From contig JAFZLA010000008.1 in assembly GCA_017551705.1 (NCBI GenBank), positions 57,059-121,058 on the forward strand: a stretch of DNA of 64,000 nt, read 5' to 3'. Shown in pieces: positions 48,105 through 56,319 of the stretch; the stretch's first letter is position 1, and each line of letters starts with the position of its first letter. The translations under genes and the position numbers were made by a program. This stretch comes from Treponema sp. GTDB taxonomy: Bacteria; Spirochaetota; Spirochaetia; Treponematales; Treponemataceae. The notes under the pieces were generated by a model, which did no database searches, was not told the origin of the DNA, and saw nothing but the letters and a program-made list of their open reading frames with translations.

Positions 48105-49970
48105 ATGCAAGACCAAAGCGGAGCCCCAAACTCTCAGCGACAAATTCGCATTCTCAACGCGGAGACCGCGCGCAAAATCGCGGCCGGCGAGGTCATAGAC
48201 CGCCCCGCCTCGATTGTCCGCGAAACGCTTGACAACTCCGTGGACTCAGGCGCCACGCAAATCAATGTAGAAATTGAAGGCGGCGGCATAGACAAAATTC
48301 GCGTCCAGGACAACGGCTGCGGAATGAGCCGCGAAAATCTTTTGATGGCCGCGCATCCGCACGCAACAAGCAAAATCTCGACAGACACAGATCTTCTTAA
48401 CCTTACCACCCTTGGCTTTAGAGGCGAGGCGCTCGCGTCAATCGCGGCGGTCTCCCGCCTTAGCATAACCAGCGGCGAATGGAAAATGCGCTGTTCGATA
48501 ACCGAAGACCATGTTTTGGAGCCTTGCGCCGCAGTCGAAGGAACCATAGTCTGCGCCGAAAACTTGTTTGAAAATTTTCCAGCCCGCCGGCAATTCTTAA
48601 AGCGGCCCGCGAGCGAAACAAAAATGTGCCGCCAAACCTTTTTGGAAAAGGCCATGCCGCGGCCGGACATAGCCTTTAGGCTTAGCGTTGACGGACAAAT
48701 CAGAAACGACTTTAGGGCGGGCCAAACTTTAAAGGAACGCTTTTGCGCGGCGTTGGACATTCAGCAAAGCCCCGACTTGTTCTACGAAATAAAGGGAAAG
48801 GGCGCTGGCTTTAGCTTTAGTCTTGTGATCGGAGACCCTTGCGTTTCGCGGCAAGACCGCAAGGACATTTACATTTTTGTAAACGGAAGGCGCATCGCAG
48901 AATACTCACTTTTGCAGGCGATTGAATACGGAGCGCAGGGCTACTTTCCAAACGGAACCCATCCCGCCGCCGCGCTATTCGCGCAAGTGCAGCCCGACTT
49001 GGTTGACTTTAACATTCACCCGGCAAAAAAAGAGGCGCGCTTTAAGGACATCGCTCCCCTGCACCACGGCGTTTCTTCGGCCTTGCGAGAATTCTTTAGG
49101 GCGCTGTCCGTAAAGCAAATGAAGGGCGGCGACATTGACGAGCGGCAAGACTTTTTGGGCGCGGACTTTGGCAGTCCAAGCGCGCCTTCTTTTTTGGGAA
49201 CGCAAGCCGCGCCGCAAACAGAGCCGCAAAGCCGCTTTGAAAAAATCTCAAGCCTGGCCGACTTGGCCGGAAGCGGCGCGCCTTTGAGCGGAGCGTCTTG
49301 GCCGACAAAAGCGTCGCCATCATACGGAGCGGGACGCGCGCCTCGCATCACCGAGCGGCCGCAAAACGTCCGCGTGGCAAGCCCCGCTTCTTGGACTTGC
49401 GAACAGTCATCGTCCGCCGCCCCGCAAAGCGGCTTCCGCTACATAGGCCGCGCGCTGGGAACTTTCATCATAATAGAAAAAAACAAGGCGCTTTACTTTG
49501 TGGACCAACACGCCGCCCACGAGCGCTACTTGTTCGACAAAATAATGGAAGGCCAAGACCTGCGCCAGCCGCTCCTTGTTCCAGAAAAAATGGAGCTTGA
49601 TTCCGAAGAAGACGACGCGTACCTAGAAGCCGCCGCCCCGGAACTAAAGCGCTATGGCTTTGAATGCCAGCGTACGGCCGCTTGCCAGTGGCAGTTCACT
49701 TCCTTTAACCCGCTTTGGAAAGGCGGCGTCCTTGAACTAAAAAAATTGATTTTTGAAAATCGGATCGAGCCAAAAGAATTGATACGAAAAATCGCCGCGA
49801 TGGCCGCCTGCCGTTCAGCAGTGAAGGACGGAGACGTCCTCGACGACGCGGCCGCCGAAGACTTGGCCCGCAAGGCCTTTGACCTTCCGGATCCGCATTG
49901 CCCCCACGGCCGCCCCTGCTGGACGGTCGTGACAAAAGAAAAACTTTTTGAGCTTGTAAAGCGGACTTAA
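48105..49970 (+). CDS. mutL: DNA mismatch repair protein MutL
   Basis: MutL is the GHKL ATPase that links mismatch recognition by MutS to strand cleavage. The 621-residue protein has the ATPase motifs ARKIAAGEVIDRPASIVRETLDNSVDSGA (catalytic Glu and Asn retained), DNGCGM and TLGFRGEALASIAAVS. A disordered linker spans about 330-445. The C-terminal dimer domain has DQHAAHER, ACRSAVKDGD and CPHGRP. The last residue of the endonuclease motif is Asp rather than Glu, but it otherwise looks like an endonuclease-type MutL, consistent with no MutH nearby. Confidence 0.95.
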   Translation: MQDQSGAPNSQRQIRILNAETARKIAAGEVIDRPASIVRETLDNSVDSGATQINVEIEGGGIDKIRVQDNGCGMSRENLLMAAHPHATSKISTDTDLLNLTTLGFRGEALASIAAVSRLSITSGEWKMRCSITEDHVLEPCAAVEGTIVCAENLFENFPARRQFLKRPASETKMCRQTFLEKAMPRPDIAFRLSVDGQIRNDFRAGQTLKERFCAALDIQQSPDLFYEIKGKGAGFSFSLVIGDPCVSRQDRKDIYIFVNGRRIAEYSLLQAIEYGAQGYFPNGTHPAAALFAQVQPDLVDFNIHPAKKEARFKDIAPLHHGVSSALREFFRALSVKQMKGGDIDERQDFLGADFGSPSAPSFLGTQAAPQTEPQSRFEKISSLADLAGSGAPLSGASWPTKASPSYGAGRAPRITERPQNVRVASPASWTCEQSSSAAPQSGFRYIGRALGTFIIIEKNKALYFVDQHAAHERYLFDKIMEGQDLRQPLLVPEKMELDSEEDDAYLEAAAPELKRYGFECQRTAACQWQFTSFNPLWKGGVLELKKLIFENRIEPKELIRKIAAMAACRSAVKDGDVLDDAAAEDLARKAFDLPDPHCPHGRPCWTVVTKEKLFELVKRT

Positions 49971-50001
49971 AAGGCCCGCTTTTGGGCTTGCTACAGTTCC
50001 G

Positions 50002-52329
50002 TCAATTTCCTATCGCGGCCAAAAGCGAGTCGACTTCCGACTTGCGGTAAGTGGGATTCTTTTGCCGCAGAATGTCCAAGTAACTCTTTGCGCTTGCGGT
50101 GTCCTTGAGCGCGATGAAAACTTTTGAAAGCTCTATGTAGGAGTCGTAATTCTTTGAGTCGGCGTTGATGATGTCAACGTAGCAAGTCTTTGCGTTGTCG
50201 TAGTCGCCCGCCTCGGCGTAGCACTTGGCCAAGTTAAAGCGGACAGTCTGGTCCTTGGGGCTTTTCTTGAGCGCGTTTTGAAAATGCGTTATGGCGTTTT
50301 GGTAATCCTTTTTGGCTAAATACGCCGAGCCCAAGTTGTTCTCAAGCTCAAAGCTCTTTTCGACCTTGTAGGCGTCAAGGAAAAAGGTCAAGGCCGTGTC
50401 CGCGTCGGGCGGAGTCATCGCCATGAACATGACGCCAAGGTTTGTCTTTGTCTTTGCGTTGTCCGGGTCAAGGGCCAAAACTTCTTTATAAAGGGCGATG
50501 GCCTTGTCGTCCTTGCCCAAAGAGTCTTCGACCAAGGCGCAGTTGTACACGACAACGGCCTTGTCCTTGGCGGCCTTTACAGAATCCTTTTGGTCGTAGG
50601 CCAGCTGGGCGTATTTTTCGGCTTCGGAACTTTTCTTTTGGTTATAAAGAGCCAAGGCCAAGTTGTAGTAAGTGACAGGGTCCTTGTCGCCCGGCTTTAA
50701 GAGCGACACGGCCTTTCTGTGGCAGGCCTCGGCGTTGGCGTACTGGCCCATGTTGGAATAAACAACGCCGCACTCGTTGAGCGCCGAGACGTTGACGGGG
50801 TCAAGCTCGATGACTTTTTTGTAGCAATTGACCGCTCCGTTCGAGTCCTTGTAGGCGTCGTTAAGAATTCGCGCCTCCTCCAAATAGGCCTTGGAGTTTT
50901 GCGGGTTGACCGAATGGGCGTTCCTAAAGGCGGCCAAAGCGTCCTTGTTCAGCTTTAGGCGCTTCAATGTCATTCCCAAATTGTAATATGCCAAGTCGAA
51001 CTTGCTGTTGTACTTTATCGAAGTGTCAAAGGCAGAGCGAGCGGCTGTATAATTCTTTAGCCTGTACTGGGCGCGGCCCAACTGGTAGTAGTACATGTAA
51101 TTGCTGGGGTCGTTCTTGGCGGCGGCCTCAAATTCTTTGGCGGCCTTTTGCCAGTCGTTGGAGCTTGAATAGTTCATTCCCAAAATGTAGTGGCTTACAG
51201 GGTCGTTGGGATTTACGCTAAGGGCCTTGTTGACGTATTCAATCGCGGCCTTGCCAAGCTTGTCTCTTTTTGCAGGGTCTTTTTCGGCTTGCGAAGCCTC
51301 GAACAAGGAGCTGGCAACCTCGCTGTACTTTGATGCGGAGAACGCAGGCTCTCCCTCCGAAAGCGGAAGCTGCGCCACGGCGTTCTTAAAGTTGTTCAAG
51401 GCGCTGTCGACGTTGCCTGTGTTCAAGTCGGCCTTTCCGGCCATAATCTTTTCGTTGATGCCGGCGATTTTTGCCTTTAGGGCCGCGTTCTTTTTGGCAA
51501 GCTCCTCTTCCTTGGCCTTGCGTTCGGCCTCCTCTTTTTTCTTAAGCTCTTCGGCGGCTTTCTTTTCGGCGGCGGCCTCTTCCTTTTGCGCGTTCTGGCT
51601 CTGCCTCTGCTGCTCCAAAAGGTCGTTTATCATTTGCTGGCTGCGCTCGTTTTGCTCTCGCAGGGCCGCGGTCAATTCGTCGGTGTCGATGTTTATGTTG
51701 TAGGAGGAATCGCCCGGCTGCACCACAATGTTTTGCGCGGCCGCCGCGTCGTCGCTGGCTTTTTTTTGCCTGATGGCCTCGTCCAAAAGCTTGTCGGCTT
51801 CCTCGTCGTCGGGGTTGGAAATCAAAAGGCTGTTCAACAAGTCCATCGCCTTGTCGTACTGGCCCTTGTCCAAATACTTTTGCGCCAAGGCCAAAGTGTT
51901 TTGCCTGGCCGCGTCTCCCTTGCCAGATCCCGAAGAAGAAACCGCCCTTGCGATTCCCCTGACTCCAAAGAAAAGAAGGAGCAAAAGCAAAATGCCGGCG
52001 GCGACCGCCACAATTATCTTTTTCCTTTTTCCGTCGTCCTTTAGGTCGTTGATTTGGAACGGAAGCGAATTGCTTTCGCCGTAAAATTCGTCCGCGCTCT
52101 TCTTGGCGGCCGGCTTCTTTGCGGCGGAAGTTTTGGCGGCGCTTGTCCTTGCGGCGGGCTTCTTTGTTGCAGGAGCGCTTTTTGCGCTTGTCTTTGCCGC
52201 GGGTTTTTTGGCCGGAGCCGCCGTCCTTGCCGGAGCCTTAGACTTTGCGGAAGTTTTTGCGGCCGCCGTCTTGGGCTTTGAAGCGCTCTTTGCGGACTTT
52301 GAACTTGTCGTTTTTTTGCTTGCTGGCAT
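50002..52329 (-). CDS. Membrane TPR protein with a histone H1-like N-terminus
   Basis: The 775-residue protein starts with about 85 residues of Lys/Ala/Ser/Pro repeats (KKPAAKTSAKSAPATKKPAA), like histone H1 tails. One membrane helix (IIVAVAAGILLLLLLFFGVRGIA) and a coiled coil rich in Glu/Lys/Ala (about 245-290) follow. Many tetratricopeptide repeats run from 290 to the end, for example DPVSHYILGMNYSSSNDWQKAAKEFEAAA. The basic tail should be cytoplasmic and the TPRs periplasmic. No enzyme motif was seen. AGGGGG precedes the ATG. Confidence 0.65.
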   Translation of the reverse strand: MPASKKTTSSKSAKSASKPKTAAAKTSAKSKAPARTAAPAKKPAAKTSAKSAPATKKPAARTSAAKTSAAKKPAAKKSADEFYGESNSLPFQINDLKDDGKRKKIIVAVAAGILLLLLLFFGVRGIARAVSSSGSGKGDAARQNTLALAQKYLDKGQYDKAMDLLNSLLISNPDDEEADKLLDEAIRQKKASDDAAAAQNIVVQPGDSSYNINIDTDELTAALREQNERSQQMINDLLEQQRQSQNAQKEEAAAEKKAAEELKKKEEAERKAKEEELAKKNAALKAKIAGINEKIMAGKADLNTGNVDSALNNFKNAVAQLPLSEGEPAFSASKYSEVASSLFEASQAEKDPAKRDKLGKAAIEYVNKALSVNPNDPVSHYILGMNYSSSNDWQKAAKEFEAAAKNDPSNYMYYYQLGRAQYRLKNYTAARSAFDTSIKYNSKFDLAYYNLGMTLKRLKLNKDALAAFRNAHSVNPQNSKAYLEEARILNDAYKDSNGAVNCYKKVIELDPVNVSALNECGVVYSNMGQYANAEACHRKAVSLLKPGDKDPVTYYNLALALYNQKKSSEAEKYAQLAYDQKDSVKAAKDKAVVVYNCALVEDSLGKDDKAIALYKEVLALDPDNAKTKTNLGVMFMAMTPPDADTALTFFLDAYKVEKSFELENNLGSAYLAKKDYQNAITHFQNALKKSPKDQTVRFNLAKCYAEAGDYDNAKTCYVDIINADSKNYDSYIELSKVFIALKDTASAKSYLDILRQKNPTYRKSEVDSLLAAIGN

Positions 52330-52377
52330 TTTTTAATTCCCCCTCTATCTTAGCTTGCTTAACTTGCGCTAAATCAA

Positions 52378-53160
52378 TCAATCTATGTCCGAATCGTAGT
52401 CATAGCCAAGCGAGTCTTCGGCGTCGGCGCTCATGTTGGTCGTTTCGCCTCCGTCGCGCAAAGAGCCGGCTATGTCCTCAAGCATTTTTCGGCGGGCGGC
52501 CTCTTCCTCCGCGCGCTTTTGGGCGGCAAGGCGCTCCTTCTCGGCCTTTTCTTGGGCCAAACGCTCTTCCTCCGCCTTAAGACGGGCCGCTTCCTCGGCG
52601 GCCAAGCGTTCCCGCTCAACCCGGGCGGCCAGCTCGGCTTCTATCAGCGAAATGATTTTTTCGATTTTTGGCCGCTGCTCGTCATCGGGCTTTAAAACCA
52701 AAAAGCGCTTGTAGTCGGCCACCGCCTCGGTCAGCTTGTCCAGCTTTAGTTCGACATTGGCCTTGTTCAAAAGAGGCGCCGAATAAGACGGGTCGGCCAC
52801 CGAAGCCATGGCGTAGGAATCAAGCGCCTCCTGCCACTTTTGCAGGGCAAAATAGGAATTTCCCATATTAAAATAGAGGAGCTTTTTATTGGTTCCTTTC
52901 GCGGAGCTTCCCTTTTTAAAGGCCTCGACGGATTTTTCGTAATTTCCTATTTGATAGTAAGAAATGCCCAAATAATTGTATTCCTCCGGAAGAGCCGTTC
53001 CAGATGCGATGTCGGCTTCCAAAAAGGCTATCGCCTCGGCCGGCTTGTTTTGCTCAAAAAGCTTCATTCCTTCGCTCTTGGTTTGGGCCAAAAGCGGGCC
53101 GCAAAAAGCCGCCGCAAGGAGAGTCAAAATAAGGGTCAATCTATTGAGTTTTATTCTCAT
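52378..53160 (-). CDS. Secreted TPR protein
   Basis: From the ATG at 53160 the 260-residue product has a signal peptide (LTLILTLLAAAFCGPLLAQ). Four or so tetratricopeptide repeats follow (EYNYLGISYYQIGNYEKSVEAFKKG, LYFNMGNSYFALQKWQEALDSYAMA), then an Arg/Glu/Ala coiled coil and an acidic C-terminus ending DYDSDID. An upstream in-frame start at 53196 would run through the promoter and place the signal peptide internally. It probably acts with the neighbouring TPR proteins in the periplasm. Confidence 0.65.
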   Translation of the reverse strand: MRIKLNRLTLILTLLAAAFCGPLLAQTKSEGMKLFEQNKPAEAIAFLEADIASGTALPEEYNYLGISYYQIGNYEKSVEAFKKGSSAKGTNKKLLYFNMGNSYFALQKWQEALDSYAMASVADPSYSAPLLNKANVELKLDKLTEAVADYKRFLVLKPDDEQRPKIEKIISLIEAELAARVERERLAAEEAARLKAEEERLAQEKAEKERLAAQKRAEEEAARRKMLEDIAGSLRDGGETTNMSADAEDSLGYDYDSDID

Positions 53161-53168
53161 ATATGGCA

Positions 53169-53196
53169 TAATTACATAAATTAACGATTTTTTCAA
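53169..53196 (-). promoter_or_regulatory. Possible promoter of the secreted TPR gene
   Basis: The minus strand reads TTGAAA (53196-53191), 16 bases, then TAATTA (53174-53169), eight bases before the ATG at 53160. This is weaker than the other promoters called here. No Shine-Dalgarno is present. Confidence 0.4.
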
Positions 53197-53232
53197 TAAG
53201 AAGTTACTAAATTTTACGGGGAGCGGGTTGCT

Positions 53233-54597
53233 ATGGAAGTGGCGCAGTTAGTTGGAATCATTCTTTTAGTCGCAGTCGTCGGCTTGCTGCTTGTTTTTGT
53301 CGTAAAGAACGTCGCGGCCCCCAAAAAGGTCGAAGGCGTCCAGCGCTATCTAAAGCAGGGAAAGACGCAGGCGGCCATAAAGCTGGCAAAAGCGATTCTC
53401 CAAAAAGACCCCAAGGACTACTTGGCCCACTACTATTTGGGCAAGGCCTACTTGGCCGACAACAAAAACGAACTGGCCTTGATGGAGCTCAAGTACGTCG
53501 ACCAAAACGGAATTTTCGACAACCGCCTGCCCGAGCAAAATTTCCGCAAGGCCATCGCGGGCCTTTACTCAAAATTCAACCAGCAGGAAGACGCGCTCAA
53601 GCAATACCTTCTTTTGACAAAGCTTGAGCCGACAGTCGCCGACAACTACTTCCAAGTCGCGCAAATCTACGAAAATTCAAGCCACCCCGAGATGGCCTTG
53701 GGCTTTTACGACAAGACGCTCAAGTACGACAAACGCAACGTCAAGGCGCACGCCGCGATGGGCCTTTTGCTCTACCGCGCCAAGCAAGTCAACGAAGCCA
53801 AGCGCGAAATTGAGATGGCCATCAAGCTTTCGCCCGACACATTCTCAACATATTATTACCAGGGAAAAATTCTCAAGGACTCAAAGGACTATCCAGGCGC
53901 CATCCGCTCGTTCGAAAAGGCCCAGCGCGACCCGCAGTTCCGTCAAAAGGCCTTGATTGAAAGCGGCTCCTGCTACATGATGGGAAACAGCGTTGACAAC
54001 GCGATGAACTGCTACGAACGCGCCATCAGCGCCGACAAGGACGGAAAGAATCCCGAAACCTTGTACGCCCGCTACTTCTTGGCCGCCTGCTACGAAAAGA
54101 GCCACAAGATAGAAAAGGCCATCGAGCAATGGCAAAAAATCGCGGCCAAGCAAAAGAACTTCCGCGACGTTGGCCAAAAGCTTGCCGAATACAAGGACTT
54201 GCAGGCCAACGACTCCCTCAAGGAATACCTCACCTCAAGCGAGGCCGAATTCATAGAGATTTGCAAGAACGCTTGCGTAAAAGGAATGGGCTTGCAACCC
54301 CAGCAGTGCGAGCAAAAAAAATGGGGCTGCCAAATCATCGCCACCGACGGAGCCAACGCCGACTGGCGCTCGGTGCGCAAGCAATCATACTTGCTTTATT
54401 TTTACAGGGAATCGAACCCGCTCGAAGACTCGGTCACAATCAAGGCCTTGGACGAAATAAAGAGCAAAAACTGCACAAAGGGCTTTGTCCTTTCAAGCTC
54501 AGGCTTCTCGCACACCGCAAAAAAAGCGGCCGAAAACCGCCCGCTCGAAATGCTTGGAAAAGAACAGCTGGAAAAGATTTTGGACAAAGCCTCGTGA
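53233..54597 (+). CDS. Membrane TPR protein with a C-terminal Mrr/restriction-endonuclease-like domain
   Basis: The 454-residue protein has an N-terminal membrane helix (AQLVGIILLVAVVGLLLVFVVKNV), about eight tetratricopeptide repeats (40-320), and a C-terminal domain (about 335-454). That domain ends with FVLSSSGFSHTAKKAAENRPLEMLGKEQLEKIL, resembling the end of Mrr-type restriction-endonuclease folds (GFSxxAxxxA, then Leu and a Glu-Leu pair). The catalytic D/E-Q-K set was not clearly seen, so the domain may only bind. GGGGAG precedes the ATG. The metallophosphoesterase gene follows after one base. Confidence 0.6.
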   Translation: MEVAQLVGIILLVAVVGLLLVFVVKNVAAPKKVEGVQRYLKQGKTQAAIKLAKAILQKDPKDYLAHYYLGKAYLADNKNELALMELKYVDQNGIFDNRLPEQNFRKAIAGLYSKFNQQEDALKQYLLLTKLEPTVADNYFQVAQIYENSSHPEMALGFYDKTLKYDKRNVKAHAAMGLLLYRAKQVNEAKREIEMAIKLSPDTFSTYYYQGKILKDSKDYPGAIRSFEKAQRDPQFRQKALIESGSCYMMGNSVDNAMNCYERAISADKDGKNPETLYARYFLAACYEKSHKIEKAIEQWQKIAAKQKNFRDVGQKLAEYKDLQANDSLKEYLTSSEAEFIEICKNACVKGMGLQPQQCEQKKWGCQIIATDGANADWRSVRKQSYLLYFYRESNPLEDSVTIKALDEIKSKNCTKGFVLSSSGFSHTAKKAAENRPLEMLGKEQLEKILDKAS

Positions 54598-54598
54598 T

Positions 54599-55300
54599 AT
54601 GAAAATTCTCTGCGTTTCCGACGAGATAGACCCATTCATCTACACGCCAACGGTCAAGCAATCGTTCGGGGACGTAAGCGCCGTCTTGTGCGCGGGCGAC
54701 CTTCCGATGGACTACATAGACTTCATCGTTTCAACCCTAAACAAGCCGACCTACTTTGTGTTCGGAAACCACAACCTTTCGGAATACAAATACTACTCCA
54801 ACGAAATTTTTTCCGCTCCGATAAACGACCAAAACTCAATGGAAGCGCAAGCGTCAAGGAGCCACGGCGCCATTTACTTGGGCTTTAAGTGCGTCGCGAC
54901 CGAAATAATGATACAAGACCCCAAGACAAAAAAGACGCGGCCCCTTTTGATAGCGGGAGCGCCCGGCTCCATAAACTACAACCACGGCCAGTGCCAATTC
55001 ACCGAATGGCAAATGCGGTGGAAGCTTTTGTCAATGGCGCCAAGGCTTTTATGGAACAAAATCCGCTACGGAAAAGCCGTCGACATTTTTTTGACGCACG
55101 CCGCTCCCCGCCACATACACGACAAGGACGACCCCTGCCACAAGGGCTTTAAATGCTTTCACGGCTTTCTAAAAAAATACGAGCCGGCCTACATGGTCCA
55201 CGGACACATTCATCTTTACAACCAAAACGAGGAACGGGTCGGCGTTTACTACAACACAACTGTGGTCAACGCCTTTAGCCATCACGTGATAGAAATATAA
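54599..55300 (+). CDS. Calcineurin-like metallophosphoesterase
   Basis: The 233-residue protein has the family metal-binding motifs in order: KILCVSDEID (the usual DxH is altered to DEID), LCAGDLP, FVFGNHN, DIFLTHAAP and YMVHGHIHLYN. A cysteine-containing loop (GQCQF, DDPCHKGFKCF) is specific to this protein. Substrate is unknown. The ATG at 54599 lies directly after the TPR stop and ahead of the metal motifs; an upstream start inside the TPR gene is not supported. It is co-transcribed with the neighbours on both sides. Confidence 0.85.
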   Translation: MKILCVSDEIDPFIYTPTVKQSFGDVSAVLCAGDLPMDYIDFIVSTLNKPTYFVFGNHNLSEYKYYSNEIFSAPINDQNSMEAQASRSHGAIYLGFKCVATEIMIQDPKTKKTRPLLIAGAPGSINYNHGQCQFTEWQMRWKLLSMAPRLLWNKIRYGKAVDIFLTHAAPRHIHDKDDPCHKGFKCFHGFLKKYEPAYMVHGHIHLYNQNEERVGVYYNTTVVNAFSHHVIEI

Positions 55301-55302
55301 TT

Positions 55303-56232
55303 ATGGCAGACTTAGGCATATCGTCAAAATCAGAAGAAGACTTCTCAAAAGTTCGCAACAAGGCTTTGGTCAACAGCCTGCAGCACCTCTTGTCGCCCGA
55401 AGAAACCCAATTGATTTCGCTCAACGACATAAAGGAAATGCTCCACCCCGACAACGAAGTTTACGTAGGAATGAAAGTCGTTCCCGTCGAAAAAATAATC
55501 GGAAGCGAAGGCCGCTACAACGACTTTGACAACTTGTTCTTTCCAAAGCATTCCCACTTAAAGAACCGCTGGCTCAACATAGACAAAGCCTACATGCGGG
55601 GCGACATACTTCCTGCCGTCACCTTGTACGAAATTGGAGGCGTTTACTTTGTCCGCGACGGGAACCACAGGGTCTCCGTGGCCAAGGCGCGCGGAGTCGA
55701 ATTCATAGACGCCGAGGTGACAAGCCTACGCACCGAAATTCGCTTGACTCCCGGAAAGTCGATGGAAACGATAATCAAGCAAATCATCGCCTACGAAAAA
55801 AAGCTCTTTTACGCAAAGACAAATTACGGCGACATAACAAACGACTGGAGCCTTGACTTTACGGCCACCGGCCAATACGACGTGATTTACAACCACATCT
55901 TGACCCACAAGTACTACATCAACCTGAACCAAGTTGAAGAAATCTCGATGACCAACGCCATAATGTCTTGGTACAACACCGTCTACATGCCCGTGGTGAA
56001 CACAATCATCCAGCATAAAATAATGAGAAAATTCAGGCGCAGGACAGTCTCCGACCTATATGTCTGGCTTGTAAAATACTGGGACGAACTAAAGAAGGCC
56101 CTGGGCGAGGACTTGCCCTTGGACAAGGCGCTTGAAGACTTTGCCCACAATTACTCCGAATCGCTTTCCGCCAAGGTAAAAAACTACTTGAAAAAAGTAT
56201 GGCTAAAACGCCTTGCAATTAAAAAAAATTGA
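55303..56232 (+). CDS. ParB/sulfiredoxin-like domain protein
   Basis: The 309-residue protein has a ParB-like core with VYVGMKVVPVEKIIGSEGRYNDFDN and YEIGGVYFVRDGNHRVSVAKARGVEFIDAEV, where RDGNHRVSVA is the GxHR-type motif of ParB N-terminal or sulfiredoxin folds. The C-terminal half is helical with many aromatic residues (IMSWYNTVYMPVVNTII) and no helix-turn-helix that I recognise. It is therefore unlikely to be the chromosome-partition ParB. It follows the phosphoesterase by two bases. Confidence 0.6.
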   Translation: MADLGISSKSEEDFSKVRNKALVNSLQHLLSPEETQLISLNDIKEMLHPDNEVYVGMKVVPVEKIIGSEGRYNDFDNLFFPKHSHLKNRWLNIDKAYMRGDILPAVTLYEIGGVYFVRDGNHRVSVAKARGVEFIDAEVTSLRTEIRLTPGKSMETIIKQIIAYEKKLFYAKTNYGDITNDWSLDFTATGQYDVIYNHILTHKYYINLNQVEEISMTNAIMSWYNTVYMPVVNTIIQHKIMRKFRRRTVSDLYVWLVKYWDELKKALGEDLPLDKALEDFAHNYSESLSAKVKNYLKKVWLKRLAIKKN

Positions 56233-56250
56233 CCTAAAAAAAAAATTTTC

Positions 56251-56280
56251 TTGACGATTTTGCAATACTTGTGTTACAAT
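56251..56280 (+). promoter_or_regulatory. Promoter of the SpoIIE phosphatase/STAS/anti-sigma operon
   Basis: TTGACG (56251-56256), an 18-base spacer ending TGTGT, and TACAAT (56275-56280). The predicted start is near 56287, with a leader of about 33 bases and a GGAG site. Confidence 0.7.
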
Positions 56281-56319
56281 AGAGATAATAGAAATTAAAT
56301 ATATTTGGAGAAGTCCATT

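Noticed and set aside
49968..50001. Terminator between convergent mutL and the TPR gene
   Set aside because: AAGGCCC/GGGCTT can pair weakly but contains a bulge and no T-tract of useful length on either strand.
55303..56232. Chromosome-partition ParB
   Set aside because: The ParB-like motif is present but no helix-turn-helix domain, parS site or parA neighbour was seen.
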